This document shows, piece by piece, positions 19,253 through 27,035 of a stretch of 64,000 nucleotides of DNA. A program made the translations under genes and the position numbers. Within the stretch, counting starts at the first letter, position 1, and every line of letters begins with the position of its first letter. The notes below the pieces were generated by a model, which made no database searches, was not told where the DNA came from, and worked only from the letters and a program-made list of their open reading frames with translations. This DNA comes from Streptomyces sp. CB00455. Its GTDB lineage: Bacteria > Actinomycetota > Actinomycetes > Streptomycetales > Streptomycetaceae. The stretch spans positions 683,445 through 747,444 of the forward strand of contig NZ_LIVQ01000003.1 of assembly GCF_001905445.1 (NCBI RefSeq), in the 5' to 3' direction.

Positions 19253-20467
19253 GGCCGCACCAGGGTGCGCAGATCGGCGAAGCGCCGCTCGCCGATGCCG
19301 TTGACCTGCCGGAGCTCCTCCACGGACCGGAAGCCCCCGCGGGCCGTGCGGAAGTCCACGATGTGCTGCGCCAGCACCGGCCCGACCCCCGGCAGTCCGT
19401 CCAGTTGCTCGACGGTGGCCGAGCCGAGGCTGATCGGGCCCGGGGCCGGGCCGCGCGCGCCGCCCGCGCCGCCTGGAGGAGGCTGCGCCGGAGCGCCCAC
19501 CAGCACCTGCTCGCCGTCCACCAGCACCCGGGCCCGGTTCAGGCCGGTGGTGTCCGTACCCGGCCGCACTCCCCCGGCGGCGGCCAGCGCGTCCTCGACC
19601 CTCGACCCGGCGGGCAGCCGCCGCACACCCGGATCCCGGACCTTGCCTCCGATGTCCACCACGATCCGGGCGGCGCCGGCTCCGGCCGATACGGCGGGCG
19701 AAGGGGCGGCAGCCCCCGCCGGGGCCGGCCCCGCGGCCGGGCCGCCGGCCGGGGCGACCACCGCGGGGGCGGTCACCGGCTGCGGCCGGGCCGACCAGAA
19801 CTGCTGCGCTGCGAAGCCGACGGCGGCGACCAGCACCACCGCGACGGCGGCCACCGTGCGCGGCTCCATCCCGCAACGCGCCTGGAGCCACACCGGCATC
19901 CGCTCGCGCAGAGCCGGCCGCGCGAAGGCGCCGGCCGCCACCTCGCTCACCGCGCCGGACGCCGGGCCGTCCACCTCCTCCCGGGGCTCCGCGCCCAGCT
20001 CCCCGGCCGGAGCCGCTGGAGCCGCCACCGGGCCGGGCGTCGCGACAACCGCCGCACCGGACACCGGCCCCGGCGGCGTGACGGCCGTAGCGACCGGCGG
20101 TGGGACCCGCACCGTGACGGACGGTGGGACCCGCACCGTGACCGGTGGCGGGCCTGGTGGGCCCGGTGGTGGGACCTGCGCGGTGACCAGCGGTGGGCCC
20201 GGCGGGACCAGCGGCGGGACGGGCGCGACCGGAGGCGGGGCCCGGCGCGACCGGGGGTGGGCCCGGCGGGACCGGGGGTGGGCTGATGTCGCCCAGCAGG
20301 GCTTCGGCCCGTCGGCGCACCGCGTCCGGATCGGGATGCGGGACCGCATGACCGCGGCGGCCGCTCGGGCGGCCGCGGCGGTAGCGCAGTCGGCTGTCGG
20401 AAAGGGACGGTCGGCCCGGGCCGCTGGTGGCGCCCGACGGATGCGCGGTGCGCGTGCGAGGAGTCAT
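19249..20467 (-). CDS. comEA: ComEA-like helix-hairpin-helix DNA-binding protein (apparent +1 frameshift)
   Basis: This is a membrane-anchored DNA receptor-type protein. An N-terminal cytoplasmic segment ends in HPDPDAVRRRAEALLGD, then a Pro/Val-rich linker, one transmembrane helix (AAVAVVLVAAVGFAA), an SLBB-type domain (ARIVVDIGGKVRDPGVRRLPAG) and a ComEA-type HhH pair (LDGLPGVGPVLAQHIVDFR; VNGIGERRFADLRTL). The start ATG at 20467 has TACCGT 6 nt upstream (leaderless). The N-terminus and the rest lie in different frames. Removing one base from the G4 run at 20237-20240 joins them and restores a regular GPPPVAP repeat, giving about 405 residues. If the insertion is real, the receptor is lost or starts at an internal codon. 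Confidence 0.78.
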
Positions 20468-20565
20468 GCGACGACGGTAGGGGCCGATCCCGACACCCGT
20501 TCGGAACCCTCAATTCCGGTGGACAGCGCACCGGTTGTGGATAACCGCGCCACTCCTTCGGGTGT

Positions 20566-21411
20566 TCAGCGCGGCGAGACGACCGCGGCCAGCAGGCCCG
20601 GCCCGGTGTGCGCGCCGATCACCGCCCCGACCTCGCTGACGTGCAGCTCGACCAGGCCGGGGATGCGTTCCCGGAGCCGCTCGGCGAGCTTGTCCGCCCG
20701 CTCCGGTGCCGACAGGTGGTGCACCGCCACGTCGACGCTTCCCGTCCCGGCACGCTCGACGGCCAGTTCTTCCAGGCGGGCGATGGCCTTGGAGGCCGTA
20801 CGGACCTTCTCCAGCATCTCGATCCGGCCGCCGTCCAGCGTCAGCAGCGGCTTCACCGCCAGCGCCGAGCCGAGGAGGGCCTGGGCGGCACCGATCCGGC
20901 CGCCCCGGCGCAGGTAGTCGAGGGTGTCGACGTAGAAGTACGCGGACATGTCCGCCGCCCGCTTCTCGGCCGACGCCACCGCCTCGTCGACGGAGCCGCC
21001 CGCCTCGGCCACCTCGGCGGCGGCGAGCGCACAGAAACCGAGGGCCATCGCGACCATCCCGGTGTCCACGACACGGACGGGCACGGGCGCGGTCCGGGCG
21101 GCGACCACGGCGGCGTCGTAGGTGCCGGAGAACTCGGCGGACAGGTGCAGGCTGACGATGCCGGTCGCCCCGGCGTCGGCGGCCGCCCGGTAGGCCCGGA
21201 CGAACTCCTGCGGGCTGGGGCGGGAGGTGGTGACCGAACGGCGCTTCTGCAGGGCCAGGGCCAGGCTGCGCGCCGAGATCTCGGTGCCTTCCTCCAGTGC
21301 CTCGCCGCCCAGCACCACGGTGAGCGGGACGGCGGCGATTCCGTGCCGCGCCATGGCCGGGTGGGGCAGGTAGGCCGTGGAATCGGTGACGATGGCGACA
21401 TGGCGGGACAT
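20566..21411 (-). CDS. DegV family (fatty acid-binding) protein
   Basis: This 281-residue DegV protein has two EDD-fold domains that bind a fatty acid between them; FakB-type relatives present fatty acids to a kinase. Visible motifs are AIVTDSTAYLP at the N-terminus, SRPSPQEF with the preceding TT, IHLSAEFSGTY-like SLHLSAEFSGTYDAA, VDTGMVAMALGF, DTLDYLRRGGRI, and a C-terminal VGAVIGAHTGPG. The ATG has no ribosome site but TAACCT ends 7 nt before it. No FakA-like kinase is nearby, so function beyond lipid binding is inferred from family. Confidence 0.92.
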   Translation of the reverse strand: MSRHVAIVTDSTAYLPHPAMARHGIAAVPLTVVLGGEALEEGTEISARSLALALQKRRSVTTSRPSPQEFVRAYRAAADAGATGIVSLHLSAEFSGTYDAAVVAARTAPVPVRVVDTGMVAMALGFCALAAAEVAEAGGSVDEAVASAEKRAADMSAYFYVDTLDYLRRGGRIGAAQALLGSALAVKPLLTLDGGRIEMLEKVRTASKAIARLEELAVERAGTGSVDVAVHHLSAPERADKLAERLRERIPGLVELHVSEVGAVIGAHTGPGLLAAVVSPR

Positions 21412-21540
21412 GAGCCGGAGGTTACCGCCAGTGGAGGGGGCACGGCAGCCCGGACCCCGGTCCGCGGCCGCGTCCACCGTCCCTGCGGAGCCGGCAGCCG
21501 GCCCGGGCCCCGGCGACCGCCGGTCCGGGCCGGCCGCCGG

Positions 21541-22290
21541 TCAGGTCGTGCTCTCCGGTCGGCGCGCCTTGTGCCAGGGGTACTGCGCCGCGGGGGCGGC
21601 CCCGTTCAGGGCAGCCGGCCCCGGCTGCGCACCCCTCCCGCCGCGCGCCGGAGCCGAGGCCTGAGCCGGGGCCTGCCCCGCTCCCCCCGCCTGCTGCTGC
21701 GCGTCCCACGCCGCGGCCGCCGCCGCCAGGTGGTCCACCGACTCCGGCGTCCAGTCCCGCAGCGCCCCGGACTCCACCTCGATCTGGTCCGACAGCGCCG
21801 ACAGGTCATCGGCCGCGAACCTGCGGGCGCGGTCCCGCGCCGCCCAGCGCAGCGAATCCGCCGCCTGTGTGATCTTGGCCGCCCGCTCGCGCAGATCGGG
21901 CAGGATCTCCGCCGTCCGCCTGCGGTCCGGTTCCTGCTCCAGCCGCTTCAGCTCGGCGTCCAGCTCGTGTCCGTGCTCGCTGAGCCGCTCGAACAGCCCG
22001 ATGGACTCCTTCAGCGAGGCGTCCACCCGGACGCCCTGGTGCAGCGCCTCCTGCGTGGCCCGCATCGAGGTCCGCAGGTCCAGCCGCAGCTGCGCCAGCG
22101 CCCCCGTGACCCCGACCTGCCCCAGGCTCTTCGCCCGCAGCGTGGTGTCCTCCACCGTCCGGCGGGCCTGCGTGATCGTGCGGTCCACGCCGCGCCGGGT
22201 CGCCTTCACCACCTTGGCGGTCACATACACGCCCAGGCCCAGGAAGGCGAAAAGCACCATCAGCGCGAAGATGATCAACGCGGCCTCCAT
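21541..22290 (-). CDS. single-pass membrane protein with helical cytoplasmic domain, unknown function
   Basis: This 249-residue protein is of unknown role. Residues 3-27 form one transmembrane helix (AALIIFALMVLFAFLGLG). The rest is a long, charged, probably coiled-coil domain (about 30-195) rich in Arg, Glu and Leu, with heptad-like spacing in RLDLRTSMRATQEALHQG and LFERLSEHGHELDAELKRLE. A low-complexity Ala/Gln/Pro/Gly tail follows. The topology resembles membrane-tethered scaffold proteins, but no family was recognised. It lies between leuS and degV on the same strand. A hairpin upstream (22349-22389) separates it from leuS, so it probably has its own promoter. Confidence 0.78.
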   Translation of the reverse strand: MEAALIIFALMVLFAFLGLGVYVTAKVVKATRRGVDRTITQARRTVEDTTLRAKSLGQVGVTGALAQLRLDLRTSMRATQEALHQGVRVDASLKESIGLFERLSEHGHELDAELKRLEQEPDRRRTAEILPDLRERAAKITQAADSLRWAARDRARRFAADDLSALSDQIEVESGALRDWTPESVDHLAAAAAAWDAQQQAGGAGQAPAQASAPARGGRGAQPGPAALNGAAPAAQYPWHKARRPESTT

Positions 22291-22348
22291 GAGTGTCCCT
22301 TCCCCAGTCCCCGCGGCTCTTTGTCCGTCCCCTCCACGGTAAACGCCA

Positions 22349-22389
22349 CGGGCAGGCCAGGGGTTCCAATCGAACCCCCAACCTGCCCG
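22349..22389 (-). terminator. putative leuS terminator
   Basis: CGGGCAGG pairs with CCTGCCCG, and an inner GGGGTTC pairs with GAACCCC, giving a two-part stem of 15 bp around a short loop. It lies about 87 nt downstream of the leuS stop. No strong U tract follows, which is common in Streptomyces terminators. Confidence 0.6.
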
Positions 22390-22408
22390 TACGGGATGTC
22401 CCCCATGG

Positions 22409-22450
22409 GACGCCGTGCGACGCCGTGCGACGCCGTGCGACGCCGTGGGA
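22409..22450. repeat. 4 x 10-bp tandem repeat in the leuS 3' region
   Basis: The 10-bp unit CGCCGTGCGA is repeated at 22411-22420, 22421-22430 and 22431-22440, with a one-base variant (CGCCGTGGGA) at 22441-22450. It is non-coding, sitting between the leuS stop codon and the putative leuS terminator. The 10-bp period places each unit on the same helical face; it may be a slippage product. Confidence 0.85.
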
Positions 22451-22475
22451 CACCGGATGCGACCGGCCCGGTACC

Positions 22476-25349
22476 TCAGATGACGATGTTCACCAGCTTC
22501 GGGGCGCGCACGATCACCTTGCGGATCTCCGCGCCGCCCAGGGCCGCGACCACGCCCTCATCGGCGACCGCCAGCCGCTCCAGCTCCGCCTCCGAGATGG
22601 CCGGCGGCACCTCCAGCCGTGCCTTGACCTTGCCCTTGACCTGCACCACGCACGTCACGGTCTCGTCCACGACGTAGGCCGGGTCCGCGACCGGGAAGTC
22701 CTGGTGGACCACCGAGTCGTCGTGGCCCAGGCGGTGCCACAGCTCCTCCGCGATGTGCGGGGCCAGCGGGGCGACCAGCCGCACCAGGGCCTCGGCGACC
22801 GGGCGCTCCAGCGGCCGGCCCGCCTTCGTCAGGGCGTTGTTCAGCTCGGTGATCTTCGCGATGGCCGTGTTGAAGCGCAGCCCCGCCATGTCCGCGCCGG
22901 CCCCGTCGATGGCCTTGTGCAGCGCCCGCAGGGTCTCCTCGGCGGGCTCGGCGTCGACGACCGTCACCGCGCCCGTCTCCTCGTCGACGATGTTGCGCCA
23001 CAGCCGCTGCAGCAGCCGGTACTGGCCGACCACGGCCCGGGTGTCCCACGGACGCGAGACGTCCAGCGGGCCCATCGCCATCTCGTACAGGCGCAGGGTG
23101 TCCGCGCCGTACTCCTCGCAGATCTCGTCCGGCGTGACCGCGTTCTTCAGGGACTTGCCCATCTTGCCCAGCTCGCGCTTGACCGGCTCGCCCTCGAAGA
23201 AGAAGCCGCCGTCCCGCTCCTCGACCTCCGCGGCCGAGACCGGGAAGCCGCGCTCGTCACGGTAGACGTAGGCCTGGATCATGCCCTGGTTGTAGAGCTT
23301 GTGGAACGGCTCGACCGAGGAGACGTGGCCCAGGTCGAACAGCACCTTCGACCAGAAGCGGGCGTACAGCAGGTGCAGCACCGCGTGCTCGGCGCCGCCC
23401 ACGTACAGGTCGACGCCGCCGTGCGGCTGACCTTCGCGGGGGCCCATCCAGTACTGCTCGACGGCCGGGTCGACCAGGGCCCCGGAGTTGTGCGGGTCCA
23501 GGTAGCGCAGCTCGTACCAGCAGGAACCGGCCCAGTTCGGCATGGTGTTGGTCTCGCGCCGGTAGCGCTTGACGCCGTCGCCGCGGCCGAGGTCCAGCTC
23601 GACCTCGACCCAGTCCGCCTTCCGCGACAGCGGCGTCTCCGGCTTCGAGCCGGCGTCGTCCGGCTCGAACGTGCGCGGCGAGTAGTCCTCGACCTCCGGC
23701 AGCTCCAGCGGCAGCATCGACTCGGGCAGCGGGTGGGCGACGCCGTCCTCGTCGTAGACGATCGGGAAGGGCTCGCCCCAGTAGCGCTGGCGGCTGAACA
23801 GCCAGTCGCGCAGCCGGAAGTTGACCGTGCCCTCGCCGATGCCGCGCTCGGACAGCCAGTCGGTGATCGCGGCCTTGGCCTCGGCGACGCCCAGGCCGTC
23901 CAGCGAGATGCCCTCTCCGGTCGAATTGACCAGCTTGGCGTCGTACGAGCTGAAGGCGTCGTCCCACGTGGAGGGGTCGGTGCCGCGGTCGTCGGAGGGC
24001 TGCACGACGCAGCGCATCGGCAGCTCGAAGGCGCGCGCGAACTCGAAGTCGCGGCCGTCGTGGGCCGGGACGGCCATGATCGCGCCGGTGCCGTAGCCCA
24101 TCAGCACGTAGTCCGCGATGAAGACGGGGACCCGCTCGCCGCTGACCGGGTTGGTCGCGTACGCGCCGGTGAAGACGCCGGTCTTGTCCTTCGCCTCTGC
24201 CTGCCGCTCGACGTCCGACTTCGAGGCGGCCTGCTTGCGGTAGGCGTTCACGGCTTCGGCCGGGGTGGCGTACCCGCCGGTCCACACGGGGTGGGTGCCC
24301 TCGGGCCAGGCCGCGGGCACGATGGAGCCGATCAGCTCGTGCTCGGGCGCCAGCACCATGTAGGTCGCGCCGAACAGCGTGTCGGGGCGGGTGGTGAAGA
24401 CGGTGATCGCACCGGCGTCGCCGACGGCGAAGTCGACGCGCGCGCCCTCGCTGCGGCCGATCCAGTTGCGCTGCTGGAGCTTGATGGCCTCGGGCCAGTC
24501 CAGTGCGTCCAGGTCGTCCAGCAGCCGGTCCGCGTAGGCGGTGATGCGCATGTTCCACTGGCTCAGCTTGGCCTTGAAGACCGGGAAGTTGCCGCGCTCG
24601 GAGCGGCCGTCCGCGGTGACCTCCTCGTTGGCCAGTACGGTGCCCAGCCCGGGGCACCAGTTGACGGGCGCGTCGGAGGAGTACGCCAGGCGGTACCCGT
24701 TCAGTACGTCGGCGCGCTCGGCGGCGGTCAGCTCCGCCCAGGCACGGCCGCCGGGGACCTCACGGGAGCCGTTCTCGAAGGCGGCGACCAGCTCGTCGAC
24801 CGGGCGGGCCCGATGCGCGTCCGTGTCGTACCAGGAGTTGTAGATCTGCAGGAAGATCCACTGGGTCCACTTGTAGTAGTCCGGGTCGATGGTCGCGAAG
24901 GAACGGCGTTTGTCGTGGCCCAGGCCCAGGCGGCGCAGCTGGACCTTCATGTTCGCGATGTTGGCCTCGGTCGACACCCGCGGGTGGGTGCCCGTCTGCA
25001 CGGCGTACTGCTCTGCCGGCAGGCCGAAGGCGTCGAAGCCCAGGGTGTGCAGGACGTTGTGCCCGGTCATCCGCTGGTGGCGGGCGTAGACGTCGGTGGC
25101 GATGTACCCGAGCGGGTGGCCGACGTGCAGCCCCGCGCCGGACGGGTACGGGAACATGTCCATGATGAACTTCTTGGGCCGCGCGACCGCCGCCGGGTCC
25201 CCGGCCAGGTCACCGCTCGGGTTCGGGGCCTCGTAGGTGCCCTGCGCGTCCCATACGTCCTGCCAGCGTGCCTCGATGTCGGCGGCCATGGCAGCCGTGT
25301 AACGGTGCGCCTCGGCCGCCTCGGGGGCCGGGGTGTTCGTCTCGCTCAT
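22476..25349 (-). CDS. leuS: leucyl-tRNA synthetase
   Basis: This 957-residue class I aminoacyl-tRNA synthetase is of normal bacterial length. The HIGH-type motif is in FPYPSGAGLHVGHPLGYI and the KMSKS-type loop is KMGKSLKN, the usual actinobacterial variant. The CP1 editing domain is present (VFTTRPDTLFGATYMVLAPEH and MAVPAHDGRDFEFA), along with a C-terminal anticodon-binding domain. The ATG at MSETNTP has AGGA upstream. Expression is very likely controlled by attenuation, because its leader encodes a leucine-rich 12-residue peptide followed by an intrinsic terminator. Confidence 0.97.
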   Translation of the reverse strand: MSETNTPAPEAAEAHRYTAAMAADIEARWQDVWDAQGTYEAPNPSGDLAGDPAAVARPKKFIMDMFPYPSGAGLHVGHPLGYIATDVYARHQRMTGHNVLHTLGFDAFGLPAEQYAVQTGTHPRVSTEANIANMKVQLRRLGLGHDKRRSFATIDPDYYKWTQWIFLQIYNSWYDTDAHRARPVDELVAAFENGSREVPGGRAWAELTAAERADVLNGYRLAYSSDAPVNWCPGLGTVLANEEVTADGRSERGNFPVFKAKLSQWNMRITAYADRLLDDLDALDWPEAIKLQQRNWIGRSEGARVDFAVGDAGAITVFTTRPDTLFGATYMVLAPEHELIGSIVPAAWPEGTHPVWTGGYATPAEAVNAYRKQAASKSDVERQAEAKDKTGVFTGAYATNPVSGERVPVFIADYVLMGYGTGAIMAVPAHDGRDFEFARAFELPMRCVVQPSDDRGTDPSTWDDAFSSYDAKLVNSTGEGISLDGLGVAEAKAAITDWLSERGIGEGTVNFRLRDWLFSRQRYWGEPFPIVYDEDGVAHPLPESMLPLELPEVEDYSPRTFEPDDAGSKPETPLSRKADWVEVELDLGRGDGVKRYRRETNTMPNWAGSCWYELRYLDPHNSGALVDPAVEQYWMGPREGQPHGGVDLYVGGAEHAVLHLLYARFWSKVLFDLGHVSSVEPFHKLYNQGMIQAYVYRDERGFPVSAAEVEERDGGFFFEGEPVKRELGKMGKSLKNAVTPDEICEEYGADTLRLYEMAMGPLDVSRPWDTRAVVGQYRLLQRLWRNIVDEETGAVTVVDAEPAEETLRALHKAIDGAGADMAGLRFNTAIAKITELNNALTKAGRPLERPVAEALVRLVAPLAPHIAEELWHRLGHDDSVVHQDFPVADPAYVVDETVTCVVQVKGKVKARLEVPPAISEAELERLAVADEGVVAALGGAEIRKVIVRAPKLVNIVI

Positions 25350-25398
25350 GATTCCTGAAGCTCCATCGATCGTCTTGCCGTCTCTGCCTGCCCAAACG

Positions 25399-25422
25399 AA
25401 AAAACCCCTCGCACAGGAGGGG
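25399..25422 (-). terminator. attenuator terminator in the leuS leader
   Basis: On the minus strand CCCCTC and GAGGGG form a 6-bp stem around CTGTGC, followed by TTTTTT (25404-25399), a rare perfect U run for this genome. It sits about 50 nt upstream of the leuS ATG and 38 nt after the leader peptide stop, inside the leuS transcript. That is the position of an attenuator rather than an end-of-gene terminator. Confidence 0.85.
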
Positions 25423-25459
25423 GCGCCGCGCCGATGCCGACCGCCGGGGTCGGTACTGA

Positions 25460-25498
25460 TCAGCGCGGCTCGGTAAGCAGAAGGCGTACGGCACGCAT
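25460..25498 (-). CDS. leuS leader peptide (MRAVRLLLTEPR)
   Basis: This is a 12-codon open frame reading Met-Arg-Ala-Val-Arg-Leu-Leu-Leu-Thr-Glu-Pro-Arg, then TGA. Three consecutive leucine codons (CTT CTG CTT) include two that are uncommon in such GC-rich DNA, which suits a ribosome-stalling sensor of charged tRNA-Leu. The ATG is preceded by TACCCT ending 6 nt upstream and no ribosome site, so the transcript probably begins at the ATG itself. A small hairpin follows (CCGAC/GTCGG), then the terminator at 25399-25422. Stalling at the Leu codons would be expected to prevent terminator formation and raise leuS expression when leucyl-tRNA is scarce. Confidence 0.75.
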   Translation of the reverse strand: MRAVRLLLTEPR

Positions 25499-25510
25499 GG
25501 CGCCAGGGTA
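25493..25510 (-). promoter_or_regulatory. putative leuS leader promoter (-10 box)
   Basis: TACCCT on the minus strand (25510-25505) ends 6 nt before the leader-peptide ATG, placing transcription start at or next to the A of the ATG. No good -35 hexamer is visible 17-18 bp upstream, so the call rests on the -10 and spacing alone. Confidence 0.45.
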
Positions 25511-25550
25511 CCGCAGCGGCCCCGGCGGACGCCCGGGCGTTCCGCACAAC

Positions 25551-25587
25551 GAGAAGCGGGCCACCCTGATCGGGTGGCCCGCTTCTC
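25551..25587 (-). terminator. terminator of the first tRNA-Ala gene
   Basis: GAGAAGCGGGCCACCC and GGGTGGCCCGCTTCTC form a perfect 16-bp stem with a 5-nt loop, beginning 4 nt past the tRNA 3' end on the minus strand. There is no U tract, but the stem is extremely stable. Confidence 0.88.
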
Positions 25588-25591
25588 TATG

Positions 25592-25664
25592 TGGAGCTAA
25601 GGAGAATTGAACTCCTGACCTCCTGCATGCCATGCAGGCGCTCTACCAACTGAGCTATAGCCCC
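25592..25664 (-). tRNA. tRNA-Ala (anticodon GGC)
   Basis: This 73-nt cloverleaf begins GGGGCTATAGCTCAGTTGGTAG. The acceptor stem GGGGCTA/TAGCTCC contains the G3-U70 pair that identifies alanine tRNAs. The anticodon arm CCTGC-ATGGCAT-GCAGG presents GGC, and the T arm is AGGAG-TTCAATT-CTCCT. CCA is not encoded. It is identical in sequence to the second copy at 26182-26254. A promoter lies about 65 nt upstream and a 16-bp hairpin terminator follows immediately. Confidence 0.97.
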
Positions 25665-25728
25665 TTGTACTGCGTTCCTGCCTGCCGCCCGACTCTTCCG
25701 TTTCCGGCGCTCCCTGGCGACGTCCCAA

Positions 25729-25756
25729 ACATTACACGGTCATGGCCCTGGTCCAA
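25729..25756 (-). promoter_or_regulatory. putative promoter of the first tRNA-Ala
   Basis: TTGGAC (25756-25751) and TAATGT (25734-25729) are 16 bp apart on the minus strand, a good housekeeping promoter match. It lies about 65 nt upstream of the mature tRNA 5' end and downstream of the small zinc-protein gene, so the tRNA can be transcribed independently. Confidence 0.55.
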
Positions 25757-25804
25757 AAATCGGTTTCCGCCGACCACGGGCCATGTCCGTTTTGACCTAT
25801 GTCG

Positions 25805-26038
25805 TCACGCTCTTGCGAACTGGTAGAACCGCTTGAGCGTGCAGTGCTCGTCGAGCAGCCGGCCGTAGATCGGCTCCCCCTCCAGCTCCCGGTAGGTCTC
25901 GATGGGGTCGCCTTTTATGATCAGCGCCCGTGCGCATTCCTCGCACCAGTACTGGTAGTCGGAGTTGACCGGTTCCATGTCCCGAACGATCGGCGTGCCG
26001 TTGTTGCACCAGTCGCACCGGCGCCGGTGTGCACCCAT
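25805..26038 (-). CDS. small zinc-ribbon-like protein, unknown function
   Basis: This 77-residue protein has two CxxC knuckles, C8-DW-C11 and C32-EE-C35, spaced to bind one zinc ion. A helical C-terminus follows (ETYRELEGEPIYGRLLDEHC). No family name is recognised; I recall similar small proteins annotated as hypothetical in streptomycetes at this place. It sits between two identical tRNA-Ala genes on the same strand. The start ATG has only a distant GGGAGGGAG about 13 nt upstream. The zinc knuckles may indicate nucleic-acid or protein binding, but this is inference. Confidence 0.8.
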   Translation of the reverse strand: MGAHRRRCDWCNNGTPIVRDMEPVNSDYQYWCEECARALIIKGDPIETYRELEGEPIYGRLLDEHCTLKRFYQFARA

Positions 26039-26144
26039 CCGTCAGCGACTCCCTCCCGCGTCGGGCCGTCGTGTCCCCCTCCGGCCGTCCGATTCTGCCA
26101 TGCCGGTACGGGCACGGTCAGCAAACGCAAAGGGCACAAAAGCA

Positions 26145-26176
26145 AGGATCCCGCCCCCCATTGGGGACGGGATCCT
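26145..26176 (-). terminator. terminator of the second tRNA-Ala gene
   Basis: AGGATCCCG and CGGGATCCT form a perfect 9-bp stem, with CCCC/GGGG pairing in the loop. On the minus strand it is followed by TGCTTTTGTG, a moderate U tract. It starts 5 nt past the tRNA 3' end. Confidence 0.85.
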
Positions 26177-26181
26177 GATTG

Positions 26182-26254
26182 TGGAGCTAAGGAGAATTGA
26201 ACTCCTGACCTCCTGCATGCCATGCAGGCGCTCTACCAACTGAGCTATAGCCCC
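26182..26254 (-). tRNA. tRNA-Ala (anticodon GGC), second copy
   Basis: All 73 bases are identical to the tRNA at 25592-25664, including the G3-U70 alanine identity pair and the GGC anticodon. Its flanks differ from those of the first copy apart from a few bases, so the pair is a gene duplication kept identical rather than a recent duplication of the whole region. It has its own promoter-like boxes (26308-26337) and terminator. Confidence 0.97.
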
Positions 26255-26307
26255 GCTCTCCGCTGCGCTCCCCCCGTCTCCGGTGTTCCGCGCTGCGAAC
26301 AAGAAGA

Positions 26308-26337
26308 ACTCTAGCCTGCGACCAGCCGGAAAGTGAA
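26308..26337 (-). promoter_or_regulatory. putative promoter of the second tRNA-Ala
   Basis: TTCACT (26337-26332) and TAGAGT (26313-26308) are separated by 18 bp on the minus strand, about 55 nt upstream of the tRNA. The match to a housekeeping promoter is moderate. Confidence 0.45.
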
Positions 26338-26378
26338 ATCCGGGTGGCAGCTGCGGCGGGGAGCGGCGGAGGGGCTGC

Positions 26379-27035
26379 TCAGTCGTCGTCGCCGAGCACC
26401 GGTTCCGGCAGCGTGCCGGCGTTGTGCTCCATCAGACGCCAGCCGCGCGCGCCCTCACCGAGGACCGACCAGCAGCAGTTGGAGAGCCCGCCCAGGCCCT
26501 CCCAGTTGTACGAGTCGAGGCCCAGCAGCCGGCCGATCGTCGTACGGATGGTGCCGCCGTGGCTGACCACGACGAGCGTGCCGCCTTCCGGCAGCCGGCC
26601 GGCGTGCTCCAGCACCACCGGCGCCGCGCGGTCGGCGACCTCGGTCTCCAGTTCGCCGCCGCCCCGGCGGACCGGCTCGCCGCGCTTCCACGCCGCGTAC
26701 TGCTCGCCGTACTTCCCGAGGATCTCGTCGTGCGTCAGGCCCTGCCACTCACCGGCGTAGGTCTCGCGCAGTGCCTCGTCGTGCTGCACGGTGAGCCCCG
26801 TGACGGCGGCCAGCTCGGCCGCCGTGGCGGAAGCGCGCCGGAGGTCGGAGGACACGATGGCGTCGGGTCCGAGCGAGGCCAGCAGCCGGGCCGAGCGGCG
26901 CGCCTGCGCCACACCGGTCTCGGTCAGCTCGATGTCCGTGGACCCCTGGAAGCGGCGCTCCAGGTTCCACGCCGTCTGGCCGTGGCGCCAAAGGACGATC
27001 TTCCTGCCGGACTTCCCCGATGTGGTCGCGCTCAG
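26379..27035 (-). CDS. histidine phosphatase family protein (apparent CTG start)
   Basis: This 218-residue protein belongs to the phosphoglycerate-mutase-like histidine phosphatase superfamily. The catalytic motif IVLWRHGQTAWN places R17-H18-G19 near the N-terminus, and the second catalytic histidine is in VVSHGGTIR; the acid is in RETYAGEWQG. Substrate is unknown (alpha-ribazole phosphatase and related activities are possible). The only codon able to include the RHG motif before an in-frame TGA is CTG, which overlaps the rsfS stop as CTGA; orthologues, from memory, start SATTSGKSGRK with GTG. Starting at the GTG at 26912 would delete the catalytic site. Confidence 0.85.
   Translation of the reverse strand: MSATTSGKSGRKIVLWRHGQTAWNLERRFQGSTDIELTETGVAQARRSARLLASLGPDAIVSSDLRRASATAAELAAVTGLTVQHDEALRETYAGEWQGLTHDEILGKYGEQYAAWKRGEPVRRGGGELETEVADRAAPVVLEHAGRLPEGGTLVVVSHGGTIRTTIGRLLGLDSYNWEGLGGLSNCCWSVLGEGARGWRLMEHNAGTLPEPVLGDDD

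Noticed and set aside
14207..20467. A single 2086-codon open frame spanning comEA start, comEC and beyond on the minus strand
   Set aside because: Its parts are comEA N-terminus, comEC and then out-of-frame readings of yceI and holA; long stop-free frames are expected at this GC content, so it is not one protein.
22293..25358. 1021-codon plus-strand frame opposite leuS
   Set aside because: Antisense shadow of leuS with biased composition and no domain; leuS itself is unambiguous.
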